From assembly GCF_900130125.1 (NCBI RefSeq), contig NZ_FQXY01000008.1:1-64000 (forward strand): a stretch of 64,000 nucleotides of DNA, written 5' to 3'. Shown here one piece after another: positions 52,751 through 62,330 of this stretch. The position numbers and the translations under genes were made by a program. Numbering within the stretch: position 1 is the stretch's first letter; the number at the start of each line of letters is the position of its first letter. Source of the stretch: Bacteroides congonensis. Lineage in GTDB: Bacteria > Bacteroidota > Bacteroidia > Bacteroidales > Bacteroidaceae. A model generated the notes under the pieces. The model was given only the letters and a program-made list of their open reading frames with translations, did not search any database and was not told the DNA's origin.

Positions 52751-54069
52751 TGATAAGTATGTATAGAGTTTTAATTATTTCAGTTGTGATAGGATGGGCT
52801 ATTAATATAAAAGCCCAGATAAAAGTGGCTTGTGTTGGTAATAGTATTACAGAAAATATAGCTTTATCAAATGAACAAAAATATCCCTCCATTTTGCAAG
52901 ACCTTTTGGGAAATGGATATATTGTTCGCAATTATGGTATTGGAGCACGTACAGTGCTGAAAAAAGGAGATTATCCATATTGGAATGAAGAGCGATATAA
53001 AGAAGTGCTTGCGTGGAATCCTGATATTGTAATTGTAAAAATGGGAACAAATGATGCGAAAGCGCAGAATTGGGCTTATAAAGATAATTTTGAAAGTGAT
53101 TATATTGAATTTATACTTTCTTTTCAGACTTTGCCAAGTCATCCGAAAGTCTTTATTTGTTATCCCATTCCAACGTTTAAAGATAATTTCCTTCCTGTAG
53201 ATGATCAGCTTCTTGTAAAAGAAATGATGCCAATGATAGATAATATATCCAAGGCAACTTGTGCTGACATTATAGATTTACATACACCTTTGGTTGGAAA
53301 GGATGATTGTGTGTATGACAAAGTGCATCCTAATGAGAAAGGTACGAAGATTATGGCGCGTGTTATTGCACGAAAAATATGTCCGCATAGAAAGTTTCCT
53401 TTTCCCCCAGAAAAAAAGATAAATGTTGTATTTGTTGGAAATAGTATTACAGAAGCTACATACTTGAAAATTACTCCGCCTGAATGGACAACTATTTATT
53501 TAGATAGTTTGGGGTATGATGTACAGTCTGTAAATTGTGGAAAAAGTGGTTATACAACTTTTGATTTCCTTCCTGGTAAAGATGGTTTTAAATATGTGAT
53601 AAGAAAAGCCGATGAGCTATATAAGAAAGATAAAAGAAATCTTGTGTTTTCTTTTTGTTTGGGAGTAAATGATAGCGCTTGTACCGGAACCAATGGAGCA
53701 CCTGTTTCGGCTGAACAATATGAAAGCAATATGCAGTTGATTATTGATAGCTTATGTTTTCGATTTCCCGAGGCAAAAGTGGTGTTGCATTATCCTATCT
53801 GGTATAGCCCTAACACGTATAATAGTGCTATGTATCTTAAGGAGGGATTAAAACGTTTGCAAACTTATTTTGCTGCGATAGAAAGACTTGGCAGAAAGAA
53901 TAAGGGTAGGGCTATGATCGGAGACACAAAAGGATTTAAGGTCTTTCGCAAGCATTATAAAAAATACCATACCCCTCAAGAAGGTAAACGAGGAGTTTTT
54001 TATTTACATCCGAATGCGGAGGGAGCGAGGGTATTAGGTCGGTTATGGAGTGAAGGTATTAAACAATAA
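52750..54069 (+). CDS. Tandem SGNH/GDSL esterase
   Basis: A 439-residue exported protein made of two SGNH hydrolase domains. Domain 1 (about 22-215): VACVGNSITEN with the Ser nucleophile, VKMGTNDAKA, and YDKVHPNEKG with the Asp-His pair. Domain 2 (about 223-435): VVFVGNSITEA, FSFCLGVNDSA, and FYLHPNAEGAR. Both have all catalytic residues, though the second lacks a clear Asp two residues before the His. Such enzymes remove acetyl groups from xylans and other glycans. The gene overlaps GH67 (A of TAA/ATG), so the two are co-translated. Confidence 0.9.
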   Translation: MISMYRVLIISVVIGWAINIKAQIKVACVGNSITENIALSNEQKYPSILQDLLGNGYIVRNYGIGARTVLKKGDYPYWNEERYKEVLAWNPDIVIVKMGTNDAKAQNWAYKDNFESDYIEFILSFQTLPSHPKVFICYPIPTFKDNFLPVDDQLLVKEMMPMIDNISKATCADIIDLHTPLVGKDDCVYDKVHPNEKGTKIMARVIARKICPHRKFPFPPEKKINVVFVGNSITEATYLKITPPEWTTIYLDSLGYDVQSVNCGKSGYTTFDFLPGKDGFKYVIRKADELYKKDKRNLVFSFCLGVNDSACTGTNGAPVSAEQYESNMQLIIDSLCFRFPEAKVVLHYPIWYSPNTYNSAMYLKEGLKRLQTYFAAIERLGRKNKGRAMIGDTKGFKVFRKHYKKYHTPQEGKRGVFYLHPNAEGARVLGRLWSEGIKQ

Positions 54070-54094
54070 TTTTATTTATTAAATTAAAAAAAAT

Positions 54095-56044
54095 ATGAGA
54101 AAGGTTGTATTGCAAATTATCTGTTGCTTGTTGGCATTAAATGTGCAGGCTCAAAAAAATATTGAGTTGTTTTCACCTGATGGAAACATAAAATTGGCAT
54201 TAAACATATCAGATGAAATATCTTATACCATTTCCTGTGAAGATGTGATATTATTGGAGAACAACCGGTTACAGTTGGAATTAAATAATGAAGTCTTGGG
54301 GGAACATCCCCATTTGCAAGGACAGAAGAAGTGGAATGTAAAAGAAATGTTGAATCCTGTTGTTCCATTGAAATTCTCAACAATAGAGAATGAGTATTCT
54401 CAGTTGCTATTGGATTTTAAAGGGGGATATTCTTTGGAATTTAGGGCATTTAATGATGGGATTGCTTATCGGTTTATTATGAAGAAAAGAGGAAATATCG
54501 AGATCATGAATGAAGTCATGCAATTGAATTTTCCATCAGAATGTCAACTTCATCTGCAACAAACCGGGGGATTTAAGACCGCTTATGAAGAACCTTATTT
54601 ACATTTGAAGAGTGGGGATGTGAGGTTGGAGAGTACGATGGCAACTTTACCATTGCTGCTTAGTTACCCCCAAAAATATTCGATATTACTTGGTGAGACA
54701 GAGGTGTTTGATTATCCATGTATGTTTGTAAAGGGAGGTGAAAAGAATAGTGTACGAGCTGTTTTTCCGAAAGTTCCTATACAGTTTGAAGAAGACGGGG
54801 ATAGAAGTATGAAAATATTGGAGGAAGCAGCCTATATTGCAAAAACTACAGGGAAAAGAGAATTTCCATGGCGTTATTTCGTAATAGCTAAAGAGGATAA
54901 ACAATTGGTGGAAAATACGATGTCATGTAGATTATCATCTGGTTGTAGCTTATTAGAAACCTCATGGATTAAACCTGGACAAGCGAGTTGGGAATGGTGG
55001 AATGATGCAGCTCCTTATGGACCTGATGTGAATTTTGTTTCGGGTTATAATTTGGAAACCTACAAATATTATATTGATTTTGCTTCGAAGTATGGCATTC
55101 GATATATTATTATGGATGAAGGATGGGCGAAAAGTACGCGCGATCCGTATACTCCGAATGCTAAAGTTGATGTTCATGAATTGATTCGCTATGCTGAAAA
55201 GAAGAATGTGGGAATAGTTCTTTGGCTAACATGGTTGACTGTGGAAAATAATATGGATTTATTTAAGACTTTCTCTGAATGGGGAGTAAAAGGTGTAAAA
55301 ATAGATTTTATGGACAGAAGCGATCAATGGATGATGAATTTTTATGAACGTGTAGCAGCAGAAGCTGCTAAATATAAGTTGTTTGTAGACTTTCATGGTT
55401 CTGTGTCTCCTAAAGGATTAGAATATAAATATCCTAATGTACTTTCGTATGAAGGTGTAAGAGGTATGGAACAGATGGGAGGGGCCACTCCGGATAATAG
55501 TATTTTTATGCCTTTCATGAGAAATGCAGTGGGGGCGATGGACTATACTCCTGGTGCTATGTTAAGTATGCAGCCCAATGTATATTGTAGTCAAAGACCG
55601 AACTCTGCAAGTATAGGAACACGTGCTTATCAATTAGCATTATTCGTTATTTTTGAAAGTGGACTTCAGATGTTAGCCGACAATCCGACATTGTATTATC
55701 GTAATGCGGATTGTACTGAATTTATTACACGGGTACCTGTTACATGGGATGAAACGAAAGTGTTGGATGCTCGAATTGGTGAATATTTAATTGTTGCTAA
55801 ACGGAAAGGAGAAAAGTGGTTTATTGGAGGAATGACTAATAATCGTAACTCAGAGCGTATATTTGAGATTAGTTTGGATTTTCTTAACGAAGACAGGGGC
55901 TATAAAATGGTTGCATTTGAAGATGGAATCAATGCTAATCGTCAAGCTATGGATTATAAAAGATATGAACGCTCTGTAAATAAAAAAGATAAAATAGTAA
56001 TACGACTAGCGCGTAATGGAGGATTTGCTGCACTTATTGAATAA
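54095..56044 (+). CDS. GH97 alpha-glycosidase
   Basis: A 649-residue exported enzyme (VVLQIICCLLALNVQAQ) of family GH97. The N-terminal beta-sandwich (ELFSPDGNIKLALNISDEIS) is followed by a barrel with YIIMDEGWAK, VKGVKIDFMDRSDQWMM and the Glu in VLSYEGVRGME. Retaining members of the family use an Asp nucleophile at the KIDFMDR position and are alpha-galactosidases; inverting ones lack it. This points to a retaining enzyme, probably alpha-galactosidase or a related activity, which is an inference. It is the last gene of the plus-strand run, 25 bp after the esterase. Confidence 0.9.
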   Translation: MRKVVLQIICCLLALNVQAQKNIELFSPDGNIKLALNISDEISYTISCEDVILLENNRLQLELNNEVLGEHPHLQGQKKWNVKEMLNPVVPLKFSTIENEYSQLLLDFKGGYSLEFRAFNDGIAYRFIMKKRGNIEIMNEVMQLNFPSECQLHLQQTGGFKTAYEEPYLHLKSGDVRLESTMATLPLLLSYPQKYSILLGETEVFDYPCMFVKGGEKNSVRAVFPKVPIQFEEDGDRSMKILEEAAYIAKTTGKREFPWRYFVIAKEDKQLVENTMSCRLSSGCSLLETSWIKPGQASWEWWNDAAPYGPDVNFVSGYNLETYKYYIDFASKYGIRYIIMDEGWAKSTRDPYTPNAKVDVHELIRYAEKKNVGIVLWLTWLTVENNMDLFKTFSEWGVKGVKIDFMDRSDQWMMNFYERVAAEAAKYKLFVDFHGSVSPKGLEYKYPNVLSYEGVRGMEQMGGATPDNSIFMPFMRNAVGAMDYTPGAMLSMQPNVYCSQRPNSASIGTRAYQLALFVIFESGLQMLADNPTLYYRNADCTEFITRVPVTWDETKVLDARIGEYLIVAKRKGEKWFIGGMTNNRNSERIFEISLDFLNEDRGYKMVAFEDGINANRQAMDYKRYERSVNKKDKIVIRLARNGGFAALIE

Positions 56045-56725
56045 TTTGATTGTATTATTTTATGGATGATGAAAATAGTCAACATAATATTCGCATATCT
56101 AAAAAATACGTTTTTTATTGGGGATATTCATAATTATGTAAAGAAAATAGTTTTCAAATACAAGCATAAATTGATCCCTATTCAAGTTCCAGCTATGAAT
56201 TGGGTATATCTATATTGAGGATTTCCAAACAAGTTGTACTATTTCTTTGTATCATCTCGAAGGGAGAGCGAGGGCTTTGATTTATCGGTTTAATTTTTCT
56301 ATGAGATTTATGGTATAATGGTTTCGATAGAAAAGCAGAAAGCTCGTCAGTTGTTCTAGCTGTTCTGTTATGAGGGAATAGTATTGATGGTATTTTATTA
56401 TACAAGTTAAATGACTAGAATGAAATTCGTTTGTGTTTTATATAAACCAATACTAGGTAGTTCAAGGGTATTTGTGGTTTATTTTGGTTTGATGTTAAGT
56501 TACTATCTTTAATAGGGTCGATTCTGTTGGACTGATTATAATCGTTTCACAGCGATGGTTATTATTATGCTTGGATGAAATAATAGTGTGTTCTAAGATT
56601 GGTAATGATTATAATAACTGAATTGATAGGCGGGTAATGGTCTGTGTATGTTCACTGCTATTATCTGCCTGTTATTTTCCTGAGTCGTTAGGACAAGAAA
56701 AGGATAAAGAATAACAAAACGAATC
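56045..56725. other. Intergenic region at the PUL / mobile DNA border
   Basis: A 681-bp AT-rich stretch between GH97 and rteA. No tetQ or other gene is seen; a 70-aa minus-strand frame at 56193-56405 is low-complexity and I do not accept it. The change to ICE-type sequence lies somewhere here. The rteA promoter is not obvious. Confidence 0.5.
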
Positions 56726-59098
56726 ATGTGGCTGAGATTTAAAATATTTATAGGATATATTACTCTGATTGCCCTGCTCTCTTTTACTATTTATTTCTTC
56801 CGTAAGGAACAGATGAAGCGCAACTGTTTGCAACAGCATGAACAGGAACTGCTTCATTTTTGGCATTTGACCGGAGAAGCCTACGCCGGCCTGTTGGATC
56901 TGGGCACTTATGGAGAGACGGTCAGTGTGTGGGACGAGGACGACCGGAGTACTTATCAGAAAAAGAGAAACGAGGTATGCGGCACATTACAGTTCTTGAA
57001 GCAATATGTCCATGCATCCGGACAACGGGTACGTATAGATTCGCTGTGCCTGCTTCTGGAGAGAAAGGAACAGTTGCTTGACACGGTAATACATACGTTC
57101 AGCCGTTTTCGTGAAGCCGGTGAAATCATAAACCGGAAAATCCCGATGATTGCATCCCGTGTCCACGATGAGAAAGCGCCTATTGAAGTCAAAGAGGAAG
57201 TTCCGAAGAAAAGTTTCTGGTCCTTCCTTAAACGCAAGAAGAGAAAATCCGTTTATTCGGAACAGAAGGAAAAACGGGAACGGCTGCAACCTGCGGAAAA
57301 AGACCGGAAGGTCTCAACTGCAAGTATACTTCATTCTTTAAACAGGGAACTGACCGGCCGGCAGGAGACTGAGCGTGAACGTCTGCCGGTACAAATGGAG
57401 CGTCTGTTCAATAACAATATGGCATTAAACTGCAGATTGTACGGTATCATCAGAGATTTTGAATTTGAGACTGACCGACGCCTTGAGGAACGTTACATGC
57501 AGTTCCTCAAGGCACGGGAACGGTCCTTTTATACGGTTTCTACCTTTGCTGTTTTTATTTCATTGCTGACTATTTTACTTTATATCATTATACATCGGGA
57601 GTTGAACCGGCGAAACCGATACCGGCGTCAGCTGGAAGCTTCCAACTTGGAAAACACGGAACTCCTCCAATCCAGGAAGCGTATGATGCTGACTATCGCC
57701 CATGACCTGCGCTCTCCCCTTGCCATTATCAGAGCAACGGCGGAGCTGCTGCCCGGCGAACAGGAAAGGGCTATGCAGGAGGAATACGCCGGAAATATCC
57801 GACATGCGTCAGACTATATGCTTTCGCTGGTGGACACATTGATGAATTTCTATCTGCTTGATACAGGACAGGCACGGGAGAATATTTCCGTCTTTTGTCT
57901 GGAAACCCTGTTCAGGGAGATTACCAACAATTACATGCCGCTCGTTCAAAAGAAAGGATTGCAACTGTTGACCCGGTATTCCGGCATGAACGCTGCTGTC
58001 AGTTGTGACAAGGGACATTTACAGCAGATTGTGAATAATCTGCTTTCCAACGCTCTGAAATTTACCGGGAAAGGATATGTCCGGCTGGAAGCGACATTCA
58101 ACGTCGGCGAACTGTGTATCAAAGTGCAGGATACAGGAGCGGGAATGAATGATGAGGAGCAGAAACGGATATTCGATGCGTTCGAAAGGCTTGATAATGC
58201 CCGCGGCGTTTCCGGTTTCGGACTTGGCCTTGCCATTGTTTCCCGGCTTGTTTCACAGCTGGGCGGTTCCATCGGGGTGGAGAGTCACCCGGGGAAAGGA
58301 AGTTGTTTTAGGGTATCTCTTCCCCTTTTCCCTGCCGACAGTAGTTCCTTGAAGGAGGAGTTACAATCTCCGTCTGACTATCAAATAGAAGGACTGCGTA
58401 TTCTCCTTCTTGACGATGACCCGAGACAGCTTTCCGTAACACGTGAGATGTTCAGGCGAAACCGGGTTGAATGTGACTGTTATACCGATTTCCGGCAGGT
58501 GGTTGCAAAATTGCGGGATGAGGATTATGACGCGTTGCTGACGGATATCCGCATGCCTGACATGGACGGGTTCGGGCTGCTGGAGTTGTTGCGTTCATCC
58601 AATATGGAAAGGGCCGGAACAATTCCGGTCATAGCCATGACTGCCGATATTGATCCGGAAGAGGAGTACCTTTCCCGGGGATTTGCCGGATGTATCCGTA
58701 AACCCTTCCGGATGAATGAGCTGCTGGAAACCGTTTCCCGAATTGTCAGAGGGAATAGGCGGACGGCATGGCAACCGGATTTTTCCCTGATTCTGACCGG
58801 GGAGGACAATAAGGGGGAGATGCTCGGTATCTTCATCCGGGAAAGCCGCAAGGACCTTGACAGGTTGCACGGGGCGTTGGAAAGGGATGATCGTCAGACA
58901 GTCCGTGAGATTCTGCACAAGAACCTTCCCCTGTGGACAAGTGTCCGCCTTGATTATCCGATAGAGGAACTGCAGGCTATTGTACTGTCCGATCCGGAAC
59001 TCTGGACGGAAGAACAGATAAGGTGTATCTATAAAGTAGGAGAAGCAGCGTGGAAACTAATTGTCTGTGCTGAAAATATGAAGAAGAATATAAAATAA
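56726..59098 (+). CDS. rteA: RteA-like hybrid sensor kinase
   Basis: A 790-residue membrane sensor. It has two membrane helices (about 6-26 and 270-292) with a coiled-coil periplasmic part between, a histidine-kinase core (MLTIAHDLRSPLAIIRAT with His near 325), ATPase boxes (NNLLSNALKFTGKGYV, GFGLGLAIVSRLV), and a C-terminal receiver (ILLLDDDPRQ, then LLTDIRMPDMDGFG). Size and layout match RteA of CTnDOT, which with RteB turns on excision and transfer genes after tetracycline in that element. The tetQ gene that normally precedes it is absent. The rteB start is 4 bp downstream. Confidence 0.88.
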   Translation: MWLRFKIFIGYITLIALLSFTIYFFRKEQMKRNCLQQHEQELLHFWHLTGEAYAGLLDLGTYGETVSVWDEDDRSTYQKKRNEVCGTLQFLKQYVHASGQRVRIDSLCLLLERKEQLLDTVIHTFSRFREAGEIINRKIPMIASRVHDEKAPIEVKEEVPKKSFWSFLKRKKRKSVYSEQKEKRERLQPAEKDRKVSTASILHSLNRELTGRQETERERLPVQMERLFNNNMALNCRLYGIIRDFEFETDRRLEERYMQFLKARERSFYTVSTFAVFISLLTILLYIIIHRELNRRNRYRRQLEASNLENTELLQSRKRMMLTIAHDLRSPLAIIRATAELLPGEQERAMQEEYAGNIRHASDYMLSLVDTLMNFYLLDTGQARENISVFCLETLFREITNNYMPLVQKKGLQLLTRYSGMNAAVSCDKGHLQQIVNNLLSNALKFTGKGYVRLEATFNVGELCIKVQDTGAGMNDEEQKRIFDAFERLDNARGVSGFGLGLAIVSRLVSQLGGSIGVESHPGKGSCFRVSLPLFPADSSSLKEELQSPSDYQIEGLRILLLDDDPRQLSVTREMFRRNRVECDCYTDFRQVVAKLRDEDYDALLTDIRMPDMDGFGLLELLRSSNMERAGTIPVIAMTADIDPEEEYLSRGFAGCIRKPFRMNELLETVSRIVRGNRRTAWQPDFSLILTGEDNKGEMLGIFIRESRKDLDRLHGALERDDRQTVREILHKNLPLWTSVRLDYPIEELQAIVLSDPELWTEEQIRCIYKVGEAAWKLIVCAENMKKNIK

Positions 59099-59102
59099 GC
59101 AA

Positions 59103-60383
59103 ATGAAAAATATACTGATTATAGAGGATGATGTTGTCTTCAGCCGCAGTATCAGTAACTGGCTGAAGAAAAAGGGTATGGCAACCGGTCATGTGTCTAC
59201 ACTCTCGGCAGCCCGTAAGGAACTTCAGGTTAAGAAGTTCGACCTTGTCCTGGCAGACCTGCGTCTGCCGGACGGCAGCAGTATGGAGCTGCTGAAGTGG
59301 ATGAAAGGAAAATATTATTCCATCCCGTTCCTTATTATGACCAGTTACGGCCAGGTGGAGAATGCGGTGGAAGCCATGCAGCTTGGGGCCTCCAATTACC
59401 TTTGCAAGCCGGTACAGCCGGACCGGCTTTGGGAAGTTATAGAAAAAGAGTTCAGCCGTCCGCAGCATGGCAGCACGGAATTCTACCGTGGTGAAAGTGA
59501 AAAGGCCCGTGAAATGTACCGGCTGATAGGCCCTGTGGCCCGTTCTGACATGTCCGTCCTGCTTCGTGGAGCATCGGGTACGGGTAAGGAACATATTGCC
59601 GCTGAGATTCATGAGTGGAGCCTGCGCAGGCACAAGCCTTTTGTAGCCGTGGACTGCGGTGCCGTTTCCGACGACCTTGTCAGATCCGAATTCTTCGGGT
59701 ACTGCAAAGGGGCGTTCACCGGTGCGGACAGTGACAAGGCGGGACTTTTCCAGGCTGCTGAAGGTGGTACGTTGTTCCTTGATGAAATCGGTAACCTTGC
59801 TCCCGTAAATCAGATGAAACTGCTTCGCGCCCTGCAAGAAAAGCGTTACCTGCCGGTCGGGACAGTCAGGGAACGTCCCTTTGACATCCGCCTTATCGCC
59901 GCCACCAATGCAGATTTGGAGAAGGCCATTGCGGAAGGGAGTTTCCGTGAGGACTTGTACCACCGTCTGAACGAGTTCACTATCCGGGTTCCCCTGCTCT
60001 CCGAATGCGGGGAGGATATCCTTCCGTTGGCTGAATTCTTTCTGAAGCAGTTTTCCGCAAGATACGGGAAACCGGTTCAGGGCTTCGACCGGGAAGCGGC
60101 TGCCGTGTTACGGCAATACGGCTGGCCGGGGAATATCCGTGAACTGAAGAATACTGTCCGGCGTGCCGTCGTGTTTGCCGGGGAGGGGCGGATATCCGCA
60201 CAGGAACTGAATCTGGATCAGGGCATGAAATTGGGAAACATGATTGTCTGTCCGGAAAAGGAGGAGCAGCAGATACTTCGGATACTTGGGCAGACCGGTA
60301 ACAACCGCACCCTTACCGCCCGTGTACTCGGCATCAGCCGGACTGCCCTGTATTACAAGTTGAGGAAATACGGTATTGTGTGA
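59103..60383 (+). CDS. rteB: RteB-like sigma-54 response regulator
   Basis: A 426-residue response regulator. Residues 1-120 form a receiver (ILIIEDDVVFSRSISNWLKK, Asp in LVLADLRLPDG), 135-365 form a sigma-54 AAA+ domain with Walker A GASGTGKEH, the GAFTGA loop, Walker B GGTLFLDEIG, and the end has a Fis helix-turn-helix (NNRTLTARVLGISRTALYYK). In CTnDOT RteB activates rteC and so transfer. It follows rteA by 4 bp and is followed by a terminator. Confidence 0.92.
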   Translation: MKNILIIEDDVVFSRSISNWLKKKGMATGHVSTLSAARKELQVKKFDLVLADLRLPDGSSMELLKWMKGKYYSIPFLIMTSYGQVENAVEAMQLGASNYLCKPVQPDRLWEVIEKEFSRPQHGSTEFYRGESEKAREMYRLIGPVARSDMSVLLRGASGTGKEHIAAEIHEWSLRRHKPFVAVDCGAVSDDLVRSEFFGYCKGAFTGADSDKAGLFQAAEGGTLFLDEIGNLAPVNQMKLLRALQEKRYLPVGTVRERPFDIRLIAATNADLEKAIAEGSFREDLYHRLNEFTIRVPLLSECGEDILPLAEFFLKQFSARYGKPVQGFDREAAAVLRQYGWPGNIRELKNTVRRAVVFAGEGRISAQELNLDQGMKLGNMIVCPEKEEQQILRILGQTGNNRTLTARVLGISRTALYYKLRKYGIV

Positions 60384-60400
60384 ATAAGGGAATATAGGAC

Positions 60401-60421
60401 AGCCCCCGGAAAACGGGGGCT
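60401..60421 (+). terminator. Intrinsic terminator after rteB
   Basis: AGCCCCCG pairs with CGGGGGCT around GAAAA, a strong short hairpin 17 bp past the rteB stop codon. The T-run that should follow is broken off (ATTTCAG), perhaps because the group II intron begins close by. Confidence 0.75.
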
Positions 60422-60849
60422 ATTTCAGTATGCTCGGCATGGTTATTAGCTACCGGGTGCAAGTCCCCAATGAGCCCTAATAGCGGGAATCATACAGCCA
60501 ATAGCAATGGTGTCCCTCGCGAGTTGGAATCTGAAAGAAGCTGGCGGCAAATATCTGGTCTGACGAACAGAAACTTCATATAAGGCATATGACCGTGGGT
60601 AAGGTTGCTGAACAAACCAAAGCCCTATAGCTATTCGGAAACGGTTGGTGTAAATGGAGCAGACATAAGATAGAAAGTTAATACCCTTATCCGAGGAGGT
60701 CTCACGGACATACAGAATAGTTGTCTTTACGAAATGTATGGAGTAACGCTTGCCGTGAGAAGTCAGCAGAGGTCATAGTAGTGGGACTGTCGATATTCCC
60801 ATGAAGGACCGAACCTAATAATTAAACGATAGTAATTGAAAGTTACCAA

Positions 60850-62256
60850 ATGAAAGAAAGAATGCAGAAAACATCAGCCCAAGCTCATGACTTCCCTCAA
60901 AGAGCTAGGACGGAATCCGAATGGTATGAGGGAGTGCAGACTTTCATGTGGATGACCGAAGACAACATCGTGGAAGTACCATTTGACAAAGAACACCTAT
61001 TGGAAATCATCCTTAGTCCATCGAACCTGAACAAAGCCTATAAGGCGGTAGTCAGGAACAATGGAAGTGGCGGTATCGACAAGATGTCATGCGAACAATT
61101 ATTGTCATGGCTAAAGGCCAATAAGGATGAACTGATAATCTCTTTGCAGTCCGGGACTTATCGCCCCAACCCTGTACGCAGGGTAGAAATACCAAAGGAC
61201 AATGGCAAAAAGCGCCTCTTAGGAATCCCCACAGTGGTAGACCGATTGGTGCAACAAGCCATAAACCAAGTGTTGACGCTGATATACGAGCGTCAGTTTT
61301 CCAAGACAAGTTACGGGTTCCGTCCCCAAAGGGGTTGCCATGATGCTCTCCGTAAGGCGCAAAAGATAGTGAGTGAAGGTTATATATATGTAGTCGACCT
61401 CGACCTTGAACGCTTTTTCGATACGGTAAGTCATAGCAAGCTGATAGAAATACTCAGCCGTACCATAAAGGATGGAAGGGTAATAAGTCTGATACACAAA
61501 TATCTTCGTAGCGGTGTAATAAACCGAGGAATGTTCGAGATGAGTACAGAAGGAACTCCCCAAGGAGGTCCTCTAAGTCCTCTGTTAAGTAATATCATGC
61601 TCAATGAACTGGACAAGGAACTGGAAAGACGTGGACACCCCTTTGTCCGTTACGCAGACGATGCGATGATATTTTGCAAATCCAAACGTGCCGCCAAACG
61701 TGTAAGGGAATCGATAACTCTGTTCATAGAAGGGAAACTCTTCCTTAAAGTGAACCATGAAAAGACGGTCGTATCTTATGTGAAAGGAGTAAAGTTCTTG
61801 GGGTACTCCTTTTATGTGAAGAAAGGGGACTGTATTCTACTTGTACACTCAAAATCCAAAAACAAGATGAAATCAAAACTCAAAGAATTGACAAGTCGGA
61901 GTAATGGATGGGGATATGAGAAAAGGAAACAGAAACTCAAAGATTACATAAGAGGATGGATTGCCTACTTCTGCCTTGCACAAATGAAAAGGCTTTGTAT
62001 TGAAACCGACGAATGGCTAAGACGACGTATTCGCATGTGTATCTGGAAATCATGGAAGAATGCCAAAACCCGAGTAGCAAACTTAAAGAAATGCGGTGTC
62101 TCTGAGTGGCAGGCATATCAATGGGGAAACACTCGTCTTGGTTATTGGCGTGTCTCGAACAGCCCAATAGTAACCTTTGTAATGTCCAATGATAAATTGC
62201 GTAAGGCAGGCTATATGGAGTTCATGGACTGCTATCTCAAATGGTGCCCAAAATAG
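60850..62256 (+). CDS. Group II intron reverse transcriptase/maturase 1
   Basis: A 468-residue intron-encoded protein. RT motifs in order: GGIDKMSCEQLLSWL, IPKDNGKKRLLGIPTV, YGFRPQRGCHDAL, VVDLDLERFFDTVSH, GTPQGGPLSPLLSNIML, FVRYADDAMIF with the YADD catalytic box, and VKFLGYSFY. The maturase (X) domain has RGWIAYFCLAQMKRL and DEWLRRRIRMCIWKSW. After that no HNH endonuclease is present, so it would target DNA without one. It helps the intron splice and retrohome. The frame is intact. Confidence 0.92.
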   Translation: MKERMQKTSAQAHDFPQRARTESEWYEGVQTFMWMTEDNIVEVPFDKEHLLEIILSPSNLNKAYKAVVRNNGSGGIDKMSCEQLLSWLKANKDELIISLQSGTYRPNPVRRVEIPKDNGKKRLLGIPTVVDRLVQQAINQVLTLIYERQFSKTSYGFRPQRGCHDALRKAQKIVSEGYIYVVDLDLERFFDTVSHSKLIEILSRTIKDGRVISLIHKYLRSGVINRGMFEMSTEGTPQGGPLSPLLSNIMLNELDKELERRGHPFVRYADDAMIFCKSKRAAKRVRESITLFIEGKLFLKVNHEKTVVSYVKGVKFLGYSFYVKKGDCILLVHSKSKNKMKSKLKELTSRSNGWGYEKRKQKLKDYIRGWIAYFCLAQMKRLCIETDEWLRRRIRMCIWKSWKNAKTRVANLKKCGVSEWQAYQWGNTRLGYWRVSNSPIVTFVMSNDKLRKAGYMEFMDCYLKWCPK

Positions 62257-62296
62257 GAACCGCCGTATGCCGAACGGCACGTACGGTGGTGTGAGA
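62257..62296 (+). ncRNA. Domain V-like hairpin of group II intron 1
   Basis: CCGCCGTATGCCGAACGGCA then CGTACGGTGG forms a hairpin with the GCCGTATG and ACGTACGG strands seen in domain V of bacterial group II introns. It begins right at the end of the reverse transcriptase gene. The catalytic triad sits in the first strand, but the exact bases were not modelled. Confidence 0.65.
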
Positions 62297-62330
62297 TTGT
62301 GCCACGAGAAGCATGTGCTAAATGCTTCGC

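Larger units (their letters stand above)
60430..62330 (+). mobile_element. Group II intron 1 with reverse transcriptase
   Basis: From about 60430 (GCTACCGGGTGCAAGTCCCC and other conserved RNA-like stretches with no coding frame) to about 62330, this is a group II intron carrying a reverse transcriptase/maturase gene in its domain IV. Domain V can be recognised at 62257-62296. The exact ends are uncertain by tens of bases. It sits just downstream of the rteB terminator, the type of target that group IIC introns choose. Confidence 0.75.

Noticed and set aside
56193..56405. 70-aa minus-strand frame between GH97 and rteA
   Set aside because: No motif, low-complexity translation and no promoter; likely chance in AT-rich DNA.
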